Positions 8,222 through 16,248 are shown, numbered from the stretch's first letter. The stretch: 48,652 bases of DNA from an uncultured Ulvibacter sp. (GCA_938083445.1 CALKCP010000021.1:1-48652); one strand, 5' to 3'. Notes: generated by a model not told the origin, from the letters alone. Numbers and translations are program-made.

Positions 8222-9352
8222 TTATAAACGTTTATCCATTTGTTGCACCATCCTGTTTTTCCAAGAGGTAAAGTCGCCTGCTAAGATATGTTTTCTCGCC
8301 TCACGAACCAACCACAAATAAAAACCCAAGTTATGAATAGTTGCAATCTGTCGCCCTAGCATTTCATTTACAGTAAATAAATGGCGCAAATATGCCTTTG
8401 AGTATTCGGTATCCACCCAAGTAATGGCCATTTCATCAATAGCTGAAAAATCGGCTTCCCATTTTTTATTCTTAATATTTATTGTTCCATGGGCTGTAAA
8501 CAACATTCCATTTCGACCGTTTCGGGTAGGCATCACGCAATCGAACATGTCAATTCCCAAAGCAATATTTTCAAGAATATTAATCGGGGTGCCAACACCC
8601 ATTAAATAACGCGGTTTATCCTTGGGAAGTATCGCTGTTACGACATCTGTCATTTCGTACATTTCTTCAGCCGGTTCTCCAACCGAAAGACCACCAATGG
8701 CGTTCCCTTCTGCTCCAACCGATGCTATATACTCGGCAGATATTTTTCTAAGATCTTTATAAGTGCTTCCTTGAACGATAGGGAAAAAGGTCTGATTGTA
8801 GTCGTACATTAAAGGGGTTTTATCCAAATGACTTATACATCGGTCCAACCAACGATGTGTCATGTGCATCGATCGTCTTGCGTAATTATAGTCGCATGGA
8901 TATGGTGTGCATTCATCAAAAGCCATTATGATATCCGCTCCAATTGAACGCTGAATTTCCATGACATTTTCAGGTGTAAAAAAATGATAACTGCCGTCAA
9001 TGTGAGATTTAAACTTCACACCTTCCTCTTTAATTTTGCGATTAGCCGATAACGAATACACTTGATAACCGCCACTATCTGTTAAGATATTCCGGTCCCA
9101 GTTCATAAACTTATGCAAACCCCCAGCCTTTTCTATAATCCCTGTTTTTGGCCTGAGATATAAATGATAGGTGTTCCCTAAAATAATATCCGGATTTATT
9201 TCTTCTTTTAATTCCTTTTGATGTACTCCCTTAACCGTTCCAACAGTACCAACAGGCATAAATATTGGTGTTTCTATGGTCCCATGGTCTAATGTTATTG
9301 TGCCAGCTCGCGCTCGCCCATTGACATCAGTGGCTTCTAATTTAAACTGCAT
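8222..9352 (-). CDS. tgt: tRNA-guanosine(34) transglycosylase (queuine tRNA-ribosyltransferase)
   Basis: Tgt exchanges G34 of GUN-anticodon tRNAs for preQ1 on the way to queuosine. At 376 residues the length is normal. Family motifs are present: PIFMPVGTVGTVKG near the N-terminus, NTYHLYLRP, ILTDSGGYQVYSL, the catalytic-region MAFDECTPYP, the GGLSVGEP loop and LMGVGTPINIL. The tRNA-binding FDCVMPTRNGRNG is intact. The usual zinc site CxCxxC near residue 310 is absent: the segment reads DEMAITWVDTEYSKAYLRH. I recall similar loss in Bacteroidota homologues. It leads the tgt-permease-transporter operon and is preceded by a TATCTTTG element. Confidence 0.95.
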   Translation of the reverse strand: MQFKLEATDVNGRARAGTITLDHGTIETPIFMPVGTVGTVKGVHQKELKEEINPDIILGNTYHLYLRPKTGIIEKAGGLHKFMNWDRNILTDSGGYQVYSLSANRKIKEEGVKFKSHIDGSYHFFTPENVMEIQRSIGADIIMAFDECTPYPCDYNYARRSMHMTHRWLDRCISHLDKTPLMYDYNQTFFPIVQGSTYKDLRKISAEYIASVGAEGNAIGGLSVGEPAEEMYEMTDVVTAILPKDKPRYLMGVGTPINILENIALGIDMFDCVMPTRNGRNGMLFTAHGTINIKNKKWEADFSAIDEMAITWVDTEYSKAYLRHLFTVNEMLGRQIATIHNLGFYLWLVREARKHILAGDFTSWKNRMVQQMDKRL

Positions 9353-9371
9353 CTTCTTTTTTTCTTAAAAA

Positions 9372-9379
9372 CAAAGATA
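9372..9379 (-). promoter_or_regulatory. tgt: Candidate -7 element for the tgt operon
   Basis: On the minus strand this reads TATCTTTG, 19 bases upstream of the tgt ATG. It fits TAnnTTTG, but a well-spaced -33 TTTG is not seen. Confidence 0.5.
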
Positions 9380-9525
9380 CCATCAATTGTAAAACTTACT
9401 GATGAAATTACTAAAAAGTGTATGCTCTAGTTGACTTATTCCTGTTTCTGAAACAGAAAATCTACACATTTATTTAACATGTTAACTAAATCCATAAAAT
9501 CGTTAATAACTGCTTATAAATCCAC

Positions 9526-9556
9526 TTTGCCCCACCTATTGAATACCTTACTTTTG
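9526..9556 (+). promoter_or_regulatory. Bacteroidota-type promoter of the transketolase operon
   Basis: TTTG at 9526-9529 and TACTTTTG at 9549-9556 are separated by exactly 19 bases, the consensus layout for the Bacteroidota primary sigma factor. The -7 element ends 24 bases before the ATG of the first transketolase gene. Confidence 0.8.
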
Positions 9557-9580
9557 GTTCGGTAAAACTTAAATCAAACT

Positions 9581-10426
9581 ATGTCAGAATTAGAGCAATT
9601 AGAAGCATTAGTAACACAAGTCCGCAGGGATATTCTGCGACAGGTACACAAGGTAAATTCTGGACATCCAGGAGGATCTTTGGGCTGTACTGAATTTTTA
9701 GTAGCACTATTTAAGGAAATAATGGATCGCAAAGACGAGTTCACTATGGATGGAAAAGATGAGGATATTTTTTTCTTATCAAACGGTCATATTTCCCCTG
9801 TTCTTTATAGTGTTCTAGCACGAACAGGATATTTTCCAGTGGAAGAATTAAATACATTTCGTTTACTGAATTCAAGACTTCAAGGACATCCAACAACGCA
9901 TGATGGATTGCCAGGTGTTCGAATAGCATCAGGATCGTTAGGCCAAGGAATCTCAGTAGCTATTGGTGCTGCCACAGCGAAAAAACTAAACAATGATGCA
10001 CATTTAGTCTATGTGCTTTGTGGTGATGGAGAGCTTCAAGAAGGCCAAAACTGGGAAGCAATTATGTATGCGGCTGGTAACAAAGTTGATAATCTGATTG
10101 TCTCAATAGATTTAAATGGGCAACAGATTGATGGTTCTACAGATACGGTTTTACCAATGGGCAACATAAAATCCAAATTCGAAGCTTTTGGCTGGGATGT
10201 ATTAGATATAGAAAGTGGCAACGATTTAAATGCCATCGTCGATGGAATGAAAAAAGCAAAATTAAGAACAGGAAACGGAAAGCCTGTTTGTGTTTTACTT
10301 CATACGGTAATGGGAAATGGTGTCGATTTTATGATGCATACGCATGCCTGGCATGGCAAAGCACCCAGCGATGAACAATTAGAAATTGCCTTAACTCAAA
10401 ACCCAGAAACTCTTGGAGATTATTAA
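9581..10426 (+). CDS. Transketolase, N-terminal (ThDP-binding) subunit
   Basis: This is one half of a split transketolase, which moves two-carbon ketol units between pentose-phosphate and glycolytic sugars using thiamine diphosphate. The 281 residues match the N-terminal (PP) domain only. Visible features include VNSGHPGGSLGCTEFLVAL near residue 25, SNGHISPVLYSVLARTGYF, the GSLGQGISVAIGAA loop, and the ThDP motif GDGELQEGQNWEA (GDG...N) near residue 147-160. The histidines MMHTHAWHGKAP lie near the C-terminus. The C-terminal half is encoded directly downstream, so together they rebuild a full enzyme; this split form is common in Bacteroidota and archaea. Confidence 0.95.
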   Translation: MSELEQLEALVTQVRRDILRQVHKVNSGHPGGSLGCTEFLVALFKEIMDRKDEFTMDGKDEDIFFLSNGHISPVLYSVLARTGYFPVEELNTFRLLNSRLQGHPTTHDGLPGVRIASGSLGQGISVAIGAATAKKLNNDAHLVYVLCGDGELQEGQNWEAIMYAAGNKVDNLIVSIDLNGQQIDGSTDTVLPMGNIKSKFEAFGWDVLDIESGNDLNAIVDGMKKAKLRTGNGKPVCVLLHTVMGNGVDFMMHTHAWHGKAPSDEQLEIALTQNPETLGDY

Positions 10427-10442
10427 AACGGAAAAACCCATA

Positions 10443-11396
10443 ATGAAAAAACATACAAATACAGGAAATAAAGATACGAGATCGGGTTTCGGTGCCGGTT
10501 TAACTGAACTAGGAAAAACAAATGAAAACGTGGTTGCTCTTTGTGCCGATCTTACCGGCTCTTTAAAAATGGATGAATTTAAAGAAAACCATCCTGAACG
10601 ATTCTTCCAAGCAGGAATTGCTGAAGCAAACATGATTGGAATGGCGGCAGGAATGACCATTGGAGGAAAAATTCCTTTCACTGGGACTTTTGCAAATTTT
10701 TCAACGGGTAGGGTATATGACCAGATTCGACAAAGCGTAGCTTACAGTGAGAAAAATGTGAAAATATGCGCATCTCATGCGGGTATAACCCTCGGAGAAG
10801 ACGGAGCGACACATCAAATACTGGAAGATATAGGCTTAATGAAAATGCTGCCAGGAATGACGGTAATTAACACATGCGACTATAACCAAACCAAGGCCGC
10901 GACTATTGCCATTGCGAAACATCACGGTCCTGTTTATTTGCGTTTTGGAAGACCAAAAGTGGCAAACTTTACACCTGAAAATCAAAATTTTGAAATTGGA
11001 AAAGCTGTAGTTCTTCAAGAAGGTACAGATGTTACAATTATTGCTACAGGCCATTTGGTATGGGAAGCCTTGTTGGCTTCAGAAATATTAATGGAACATG
11101 GCATTTCTGCAGAAGTAATAAATATTCATACCATAAAACCACTTGACAAAGATGCTATTCTAAAAAGCGTTGCTAAAACGCAATGTGTGGTGACGGCTGA
11201 AGAACATAACTATCTAGGTGGCCTTGGTGAGAGTGTTGCTCGTGTCTTGGCAGAGAATGCTCCAACCCCACAAGAGTTTATAGCCACTCAGGATACTTTT
11301 GGAGAATCTGGAACACCAGCGCAGCTGATGGACAAGTACGGTCTCAATGCCGATGCGATTCAAAAAGCGGCTTTAAAAGTTATCGCACGTACATAG
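10443..11396 (+). CDS. Transketolase, C-terminal (Pyr/regulatory) subunit
   Basis: This is the partner of the preceding gene. Residues about 1-170 form the pyrimidine-binding domain (NENVVALCADLTGSLKM, RFFQAGIAEANMIGMAAG with the activating glutamate, TFANFSTGRVYDQIRQ, SHAGITLGEDGATHQ). Residues about 185-310 form the C-terminal domain (VTIIATGHLVWEALLASEIL, INIHTIKPLDKDAIL, VTAEEHNYLGGLGE). The start is placed at MKKHTNTGNK, 17 bases after the first subunit's stop; an in-frame ATG at 10413 would overlap that gene. A strong symmetrical terminator follows. Confidence 0.95.
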   Translation: MKKHTNTGNKDTRSGFGAGLTELGKTNENVVALCADLTGSLKMDEFKENHPERFFQAGIAEANMIGMAAGMTIGGKIPFTGTFANFSTGRVYDQIRQSVAYSEKNVKICASHAGITLGEDGATHQILEDIGLMKMLPGMTVINTCDYNQTKAATIAIAKHHGPVYLRFGRPKVANFTPENQNFEIGKAVVLQEGTDVTIIATGHLVWEALLASEILMEHGISAEVINIHTIKPLDKDAILKSVAKTQCVVTAEEHNYLGGLGESVARVLAENAPTPQEFIATQDTFGESGTPAQLMDKYGLNADAIQKAALKVIART

Positions 11397-11436
11397 TCTT
11401 TTTTTGCTCCTACTTGCCTTTCAATGACATTGGCAA

Positions 11437-11475
11437 GCAATAAAAAAGCCTCGCTTTGCGAGGCTTTTTTATTGC
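11437..11475. terminator. Perfect 18-bp bidirectional terminator
   Basis: Left arm 11437-11454 and right arm 11458-11475 are exact reverse complements around a TTT loop. Both sides carry AAAAAA/TTTTTT, so the hairpin can terminate the transketolase operon (+) and the convergent FKBP lipoprotein gene (-). A second short hairpin, CTTGCC with GGCAAG (11413-11437), lies directly before it. Confidence 0.93.
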
Positions 11476-11494
11476 TTTATTCGGAAAAACCTAA

Positions 11495-12505
11495 CTAAAT
11501 CTCTGCATCTAGGTAATCTGGTATACCATTGGCATTAATATCCGTAAATGTAGTTGTCGTTATCGTTGTAGTCATTGTTTCTCTATCCGTCTCTCTTTTT
11601 CTTTCCACCTCGTTTTCCGCGAGAATAGGATTAACCCCGCCTTCAAGTACAATGTAAATATTTTCTTCAACCTCGTTTTTAGTCAATCTTCCATCCCCGT
11701 CGTCGTCTACGTCGGCATAATTTGGCAATCCATCTTCATCGGTGTCATCATTAAAAACATTACCATCCCCATTTAAATCTTCATAAATGGATGGCACTGT
11801 ATCACCTTCTTGATCTCCTAGCTCAGTCCCATATAATTGAAAAGAAAAAATCAATTGAGAATATACTGGAATCCCGGGAGGTGGGGCTGAATAATATCCA
11901 AGTCCACTTGGTATAAAGACAGCTCCAACACCATAATTCTCAAAAGTCACTGTTCCATCAGAGTTTGAAATGTATCCGGTAGACGCATTCATTTCAATCA
12001 AAGCTTCGGTTAGACCAGGAACAACTCCTGTTAAATCAAATCTTACGGGAACGACAGAGCTATCAAATACACTGGAATTATTATATCCAGTTTCATTGTT
12101 TAAATAGGTTCCTTCGTAGGTAATTGTGGTTACATCTGGAAAATTTGGTGACGCTCCTTGACCTGCTACTGCCGTTAAATAGTAAAAGGTATAGGTCGCC
12201 GTCTCATCAACTCGATCCGTGACGGTTTTTGAAGAAACTTGATCTGAAAGCGGTGTTTTTGATGCATTTTCACCAGCAATGGTGTCAAATTTTATTCGGA
12301 AGTTAAAATCTACTGGCGGATTGTCAAATTCTTCATAATTATAGAAGTGAGTAGCCAAGTACGTCTCAATTTCGATCGTTGAATCCAGTGCTTCTTCCCC
12401 TCGATCTCGTGGTGGTATGGCATCAACACTATCGTCATCCTTACAAGATAAAACTGAAAGGAAAATAAACCCCATTACTGTAAATACATGACATGCTTTC
12501 TTCAT
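11495..12505 (-). CDS. FKBP-type peptidyl-prolyl isomerase lipoprotein with acidic, calcium-repeat-like C-terminus
   Basis: The lipoprotein signal has the lipobox LSC at about residues 19-21, followed by acidic residues, consistent with outer-membrane or surface sorting in flavobacteria. Residues about 85-235 read like an FKBP domain, with TYEGTYLN, VFDSSVVPVRFDL, VVPGLTEALIEMN, AVFIPSGLGY and SQLIFSFQLYGTEL. From about 240 the protein becomes Asp/Asn/Gly-rich: DLNGDGNVFNDDTDEDGLPN, YADVDDDGDGRLTKNE, then DINANGIPDYLDAEI at the very end. These DxDxDG-type loops resemble EF-hand or thrombospondin type-3 calcium-binding repeats. It probably assists folding at the outer membrane; catalytic competence is not proven. 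Confidence 0.85.
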   Translation of the reverse strand: MKKACHVFTVMGFIFLSVLSCKDDDSVDAIPPRDRGEEALDSTIEIETYLATHFYNYEEFDNPPVDFNFRIKFDTIAGENASKTPLSDQVSSKTVTDRVDETATYTFYYLTAVAGQGASPNFPDVTTITYEGTYLNNETGYNNSSVFDSSVVPVRFDLTGVVPGLTEALIEMNASTGYISNSDGTVTFENYGVGAVFIPSGLGYYSAPPPGIPVYSQLIFSFQLYGTELGDQEGDTVPSIYEDLNGDGNVFNDDTDEDGLPNYADVDDDGDGRLTKNEVEENIYIVLEGGVNPILAENEVERKRETDRETMTTTITTTTFTDINANGIPDYLDAEI

Positions 12506-12516
12506 TCGTTCCTTTT

Positions 12517-12550
12517 TGAGGGCGCAAGATACAATTTTCTAGTATTTTTG
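12517..12550 (+). promoter_or_regulatory. Candidate promoter of the S4-domain gene
   Basis: TTTG at 12517-12520 and TATTTTTG at 12543-12550 are 22 bases apart, slightly longer than the ideal spacing. The -7 element ends 34 bases before the ATG. It sits in the short divergent region next to the FKBP lipoprotein start. Confidence 0.5.
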
Positions 12551-12584
12551 CTAAATAGATTAACGTAGTTTTTAAGGTATTTGA

Positions 12585-12959
12585 ATGAGAGTTGATAAAT
12601 ATTTGTGGTGCATACGATATTACAAAACGAGGAGCATTGCTACAAAGGCGTGCAAAAAAGGTGCTGTGCGCGTAAATGACGTCGTTGTAAAAGCTTCTCG
12701 AGACGTATATCACGGCGATGCGATACGCGTTAGAAAGAATCAGATAAATTACGCATTACTTGTTTTAGATTTACCAGAAAGTCGCCTTGGGGCCAAATTG
12801 GTTGATATGTATCGAAAAGATACAACCCCTAAAGAAGCATTCGAACAAAATGAACTCCTAAAGTACTCAAAAGCGTATTATCGTAAAAAAGGCGTTGGCC
12901 GACCCTCTAAAAAAGACCGTCGCGATCTCGAAGACTTTACTCATTCTGAAGAAGAATAA
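12585..12959 (+). CDS. S4-domain RNA-binding protein (Hsp15/HslR-like)
   Basis: A 124-residue basic protein whose first half is an S4 RNA-binding domain: MRVDKYLWCIRYYKTRSIAT, KKGAVRVNDVVVKASRDV and GDAIRV. The second half is a charged tail (YRKKGVGRPSKKDRRDLEDF). Relatives include heat-shock protein Hsp15, which binds stalled 50S subunits carrying nascent chains and helps recycle them. The length and the tail with GRPSKKDRR match this family. It lies 42 bp before the phosphoribosyltransferase gene on the same strand; a separate -7 element there suggests independent transcription. Confidence 0.9.
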   Translation: MRVDKYLWCIRYYKTRSIATKACKKGAVRVNDVVVKASRDVYHGDAIRVRKNQINYALLVLDLPESRLGAKLVDMYRKDTTPKEAFEQNELLKYSKAYYRKKGVGRPSKKDRRDLEDFTHSEEE

Positions 12960-12974
12960 ACTCGTATCATTTAG

Positions 12975-12982
12975 TATATTTG
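12975..12982 (+). promoter_or_regulatory. Candidate -7 element for the phosphoribosyltransferase gene
   Basis: TATATTTG, exact to the TAnnTTTG consensus, ends 19 bases before the ATG at 13002. No clear -33 element is seen at the expected distance. Confidence 0.45.
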
Positions 12983-13001
12983 AACAATAAATCACTCTTA
13001 A

Positions 13002-13505
13002 ATGGCTCAAAATTGTACCGTAATTCTCGATGAGAAGCAAATTGCCCATAAGCTAATACGTATTGCCTATCAAATTTACGAGTCGAACGTGAATGAGGAA
13101 GTTATTATTATCGCTGGAATTAAAGAGAATGGGGTAATCCTTGCAAGAAAACTAAAAGTAATTGTTGAAAGAATTTCCCCTGTAAAAGTGGAACTCTGCG
13201 AGGTTCATATCGACAAGAAGAAACCTACGAACGCGATTAAAACATCTTTATCTCCAGATGTTTATAAAAACAAGTCGCTCTTGTTGGTGGATGATGTGTT
13301 GCATTCAGGAACGACCCTTATCTATGGTGTCAAGCACTTTTTAGATGTTCCATTGAAGCAATTTAAAACGGCCGTTTTAGTGGATCGAAACCATAAGAAA
13401 TATCCAATAAAAGCAGACTTTAAGGGGATTTCTCTATCGACCTCTATTAATGAAAACGTTGCCGTAATTTTTGAAAAAAACAACAATAGAGTAATCTTAG
13501 AATAG
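13002..13505 (+). CDS. Phosphoribosyltransferase family protein (PyrR-like)
   Basis: A 167-residue type I phosphoribosyltransferase. The PRPP-binding loop is clear: LLLVDDVLHSGTTLIYGV (residues about 92-109), with the two acidic residues and the SGTT that grip PRPP. An upstream VIIIAGIKENGVILARKL matches the first nucleotide-binding loop seen in PyrR and related enzymes. Size and layout resemble PyrR (uracil phosphoribosyltransferase / pyr-operon attenuator), but no pyrimidine operon follows and the base specificity cannot be read from sequence. Its last nine bases overlap the end of convergent aroK. Confidence 0.85.
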   Translation: MAQNCTVILDEKQIAHKLIRIAYQIYESNVNEEVIIIAGIKENGVILARKLKVIVERISPVKVELCEVHIDKKKPTNAIKTSLSPDVYKNKSLLLVDDVLHSGTTLIYGVKHFLDVPLKQFKTAVLVDRNHKKYPIKADFKGISLSTSINENVAVIFEKNNNRVILE

Positions 13506-14018
13506 GATAGAGATAATTTTTTCTGCTATTTTTTTAACTGAACCATTTTCAGCATCAATATTGAATGTCGCTTGATTATAATAAAAAGACCTTTCAAAAA
13601 GATGCTTTCGTATAAAATCATTTAAATCCGTTTTATCTGAAATGTGTGCAATAAGGGGTCGTTTTGAACGCTCAGCGAATAAGCGATCTACCAAAACAGC
13701 TACGCTCACTTTTAGGTAAATAGCAACCGTGTCTTTTTGATTCGTTATAAACGACATGGTATCCCCATAACATGATGTACCTCCTCCCGTTGAGATTAAA
13801 ACCTTGGTTTCGGAAGACAATAGTTCTTTCAAAATTCTATTTTCCATTTTCCTAAAATATATTTCTCCTTTCTCTTTAAATATTTCCGAAATGGAGGCTT
13901 CCTCTAAAAGTTCAATGTGTCTGTCAAGATCGATAAATTTGTACCCTAAAGTGACTGCCAGATCGATTCCGACGGCAGATTTACCGCTACCCATGTATCC
14001 TATTAAAACTATTTTCAT
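13497..14018 (-). CDS. aroK: Shikimate kinase
   Basis: This enzyme phosphorylates shikimate with ATP in the fifth step of the chorismate pathway to aromatic amino acids. At 173 residues it has the usual length. It carries Walker A GYMGSGKSAVG at residues 7-17, the shikimate-binding region YKFIDLDRHIE, the FRKMENRILKEL segment and the STGGGTSC substrate-binding triglycine motif. The lid region RSKRPLI is also present. It is convergent with the phosphoribosyltransferase gene, overlapping it by nine bases at the 3' ends. Confidence 0.95.
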   Translation of the reverse strand: MKIVLIGYMGSGKSAVGIDLAVTLGYKFIDLDRHIELLEEASISEIFKEKGEIYFRKMENRILKELLSSETKVLISTGGGTSCYGDTMSFITNQKDTVAIYLKVSVAVLVDRLFAERSKRPLIAHISDKTDLNDFIRKHLFERSFYYNQATFNIDAENGSVKKIAEKIISILF

Positions 14019-14088
14019 ATAAAAAAAATTCGTTCCCGCTCACTTTCAAGGGGTTTGATAATATTCTTCAAATTTAATTTAAAATACC

Positions 14089-14120
14089 TTTGAAAGTATA
14101 ATTAAATCATAGTATATTTG
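14089..14120 (+). promoter_or_regulatory. Promoter of tRNA-Lys
   Basis: TTTG at 14089-14092 and TATATTTG at 14113-14120 are 20 bases apart, a close match to the Bacteroidota promoter consensus. The tRNA begins 17 bases after the -7 element. Confidence 0.78.
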
Positions 14121-14137
14121 CAGCCGCAATCAAGAAA

Positions 14138-14210
14138 GACCTGATAGCTCAGTTGGTAGAGCACCTCCCTTTTAAGGAGGTGGTCCTGGGTTCGAGCCCC
14201 AGTCAGGTCA
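14138..14210 (+). tRNA. tRNA-Lys (anticodon TTT)
   Basis: The 73-base cloverleaf has acceptor GACCTGA paired with TCAGGTC, discriminator A, D-arm GCTC/GAGC and anticodon stem CCTCC/GGAGG. The loop CTTTTAA carries anticodon TTT at 14171-14173, and the T-arm is CTGGG/CCCAG with TTCGAGC. CCA is not encoded. Confidence 0.96.
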
Positions 14211-14211
14211 C

Positions 14212-14244
14212 AAAAAGTTAAACAGCTGTGTTTAACTTTTTTTT
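14212..14244 (+). terminator. Terminator after tRNA-Lys
   Basis: Perfect 13-bp stem AAAAAGTTAAACA (14212-14224) with its complement (14229-14241), loop GCTG, followed by a T-run. It separates the two tRNA genes into two transcription units. Confidence 0.85.
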
Positions 14245-14255
14245 CACCCAAAAAT

Positions 14256-14263
14256 TAATTTTG
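14256..14263 (+). promoter_or_regulatory. Candidate -7 element for tRNA-Leu
   Basis: TAATTTTG fits TAnnTTTG and lies 23 bases before tRNA-Leu. No TTTG is seen 19-21 bases further upstream. The preceding terminator makes a separate promoter here likely. Confidence 0.5.
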
Positions 14264-14286
14264 AGAAATCAAGATGTAATGTATTT

Positions 14287-14370
14287 ACCCGGGTGCTGGA
14301 ATTGGTAGACAGGCATGGTTGAGGGCCATGTGTCCTTTAGGGCGTGTGGGTTCAAGTCCCATTCCGGGTA
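14287..14370 (+). tRNA. tRNA-Leu (anticodon GAG)
   Basis: An 84-base class II tRNA with a long variable arm. Acceptor ACCCGGG pairs with TCCGGGT (one G-T pair), discriminator A. The D-arm region is CTGGAATTGGTAGACAG, typical of leucine tRNAs. Anticodon stem CATGG/CCATG holds loop TTGAGGG, anticodon GAG at 14321-14323. The variable arm is followed by the T-arm with TTCAAGT. CCA is not encoded. Confidence 0.94.
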
Positions 14371-14482
14371 CAAATAGTATGTTAGAAATTTTATTACGCT
14401 ACTTAAACTTTTAAAAACAAGCTCAAACCTTCCGCTTTCTTAACTACTTTTAGTATCTTTTCTAAAATATTTTAGAGACTCT

Positions 14483-15439
14483 ATGAATGTTAAATCGCAA
14501 TTCAGTATTAAAGATTTAGAGCATTTAAGTGGTGTCAAAGCGCATACCATTAGAATATGGGAGAAGCGCTATAGCCTTCTGGAACCGCAGAGAACAAGCA
14601 CGAACATTAGAACCTATACTATTGAAAATCTCAAAAGATTACTCAATATTACATTCTTATACAACGACGGCTTAAAGATTTCTAAAATTGCCTCACTTCA
14701 GAATGAAACAATTCACGAATTAGTTGAAAAACGAGCAATCGCAAACAAAGAAGAGTTTGCAATCAAGGCTTTTAAGACCTCCATGTTTGAATTAAATGAA
14801 GGACTATTTAACAAAACATTTCAAGATCTAGAAGCACATAAAACATTGAGTGAAATATTTTTGAATGTTTTCATGCCGTTTCTTATGGATATAGGATCAT
14901 TATGGCAAACAAGTGTAATCCGCCCTAGTCATGAAAGCTTTATAACCGAACTAATTAAAAGAAAACTGCTGCTTCATATTGAAATGGAATCGCAAAAAGC
15001 TAAGGATCAAGGAAATCCTCTTTTTATTTTGTTTCTACCCTATAAAGAGGTTCATGAACTTGGCATCTTATTTACCAATTATGAAATACTCAGCACAGGC
15101 TTCCAAACAATCTACTTGGGTGTAAACACTTCTTTAGACAGCCTTAAAGACCTTATTGACACAAACAGAGACATTGTTTACGTTTCTTATTTAACGATGC
15201 GACCCGAAGGGATGAGTTTAATTGAATATGTCGATACTTTCCAAACTACAGTTTCTAATGGTCAAACTTCAAACTTGTGGTTATTAGGAAAAAAATCTAA
15301 AACTACAGATCTCCATAAACTAGCCTCAAATGTTAGTATCATTAATGGTTTTCCGGAATTAACCAATAGGCTAGAAAAATTGAAAGAGAACTCTCAAAAA
15401 AAATCAAGAGCAGCGCATCACAAATTACGGATCCTATAA
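14483..15439 (+). CDS. MerR-family regulator with cobalamin-binding-type C-terminus (CarH/LitR-like)
   Basis: A 318-residue regulator. Residues about 6-75 form a MerR winged helix (FSIKDLEHLSGVKAHTIRIW, then WEKRYSLLEP and NIRTYTIENLKRL). Residues about 90-175 resemble the helical B12 cap domain and 180-300 the Rossmann-type B12-binding domain. The lower-axial-ligand motif is kept as EVHELG (189-194, His191). The cap motif Wx9EH is only partly kept: Trp141 and Glu151 align, but Ser152 stands where His is expected, with His150 next to it. In CarH/LitR this architecture gives light-sensitive repression through adenosylcobalamin. No carotenoid or photolyase gene is adjacent, so targets are unknown. 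Confidence 0.88.
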   Translation: MNVKSQFSIKDLEHLSGVKAHTIRIWEKRYSLLEPQRTSTNIRTYTIENLKRLLNITFLYNDGLKISKIASLQNETIHELVEKRAIANKEEFAIKAFKTSMFELNEGLFNKTFQDLEAHKTLSEIFLNVFMPFLMDIGSLWQTSVIRPSHESFITELIKRKLLLHIEMESQKAKDQGNPLFILFLPYKEVHELGILFTNYEILSTGFQTIYLGVNTSLDSLKDLIDTNRDIVYVSYLTMRPEGMSLIEYVDTFQTTVSNGQTSNLWLLGKKSKTTDLHKLASNVSIINGFPELTNRLEKLKENSQKKSRAAHHKLRIL

Positions 15440-15497
15440 GGGTATTGCAGGCAGTCTTTGTTTTGGAAAAGAGCTACATAGACCATAAATCAACTGT

Positions 15498-16058
15498 CTA
15501 CTCTGTTAGCAAACCATCCAGTACTTCATGAACCTTTTCACTATTCCAGTTTGCTGCACCTTTCTCATCGATCACCACTACACCGCTTTTTGAAATAACA
15601 TAAGTAGCGGGAATGGTACTTGATCTTAAGACCTCTGGCGCAGCTTGAGTCATTCTATATACAGGAAAACTATAGGCGTTTTTTTCAATGAATTCAAGGG
15701 GCTTTTTGCTGGCTTCAGAGGTTACAAAATAAAAATCTACGCTATCAGCATAAGACTCGTACAGCTTTTGCATAGAAGGCATCTCTGCAACGCACGGCGG
15801 GCACCAGGTTGCCCATAGGTTTAAAACAATAACATTTCCTTCAGATTGAGAAAAATTGGCTTGCTTATTATCTAGCGTTCTTAAATTCCAATTGTACTCA
15901 TTTAACACAAGGCGATCGGTTTTGTCTACTTCAGAAGGACTCAATGCTATTATCCTATTAAAGTACACTTTTATAGGCATTGCCGTCTGTGGGATAAGAA
16001 GCAAGGCAACACCCACAAAAAACACTATATTTTTCCAATATTTTTTAAAGAAACCCAT
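15498..16058 (-). CDS. TlpA-like thioredoxin-fold protein, membrane-anchored
   Basis: A 186-residue protein with one N-terminal TM segment (about 10-26) that would place the rest in the periplasm. The thioredoxin fold shows VIVLNLWATWCPPCVAEMPSM with the redox pair CPPC near residues 90-93, the expected EMPSMQKLY helix, FYFVTSEASKKPLEF and the cis-proline loop STIPATYVISKSG. It belongs to the TlpA/ResA/AhpC-TSA-like group that keeps periplasmic or cytochrome thiols reduced. The specific client is unknown; no cytochrome-maturation gene adjoins it. Confidence 0.9.
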   Translation of the reverse strand: MGFFKKYWKNIVFFVGVALLLIPQTAMPIKVYFNRIIALSPSEVDKTDRLVLNEYNWNLRTLDNKQANFSQSEGNVIVLNLWATWCPPCVAEMPSMQKLYESYADSVDFYFVTSEASKKPLEFIEKNAYSFPVYRMTQAAPEVLRSSTIPATYVISKSGVVVIDEKGAANWNSEKVHEVLDGLLTE

Positions 16059-16248
16059 AAATCAAATTTAAATAAAAACTGAATTGAAAACTCATTTTTT
16101 AACAAAGAACACTTCGCTTTAAAATAAAAAAGCTACGTCTGTAATATGCCGACTCCTTCCTATACCTAAATTTTCTATGGTCGGTATAACGAGTATCACC
16201 TTGCCTTCCATTCGCATAAAAAGAATGTCGTACCTTCGGTAGAAATAA

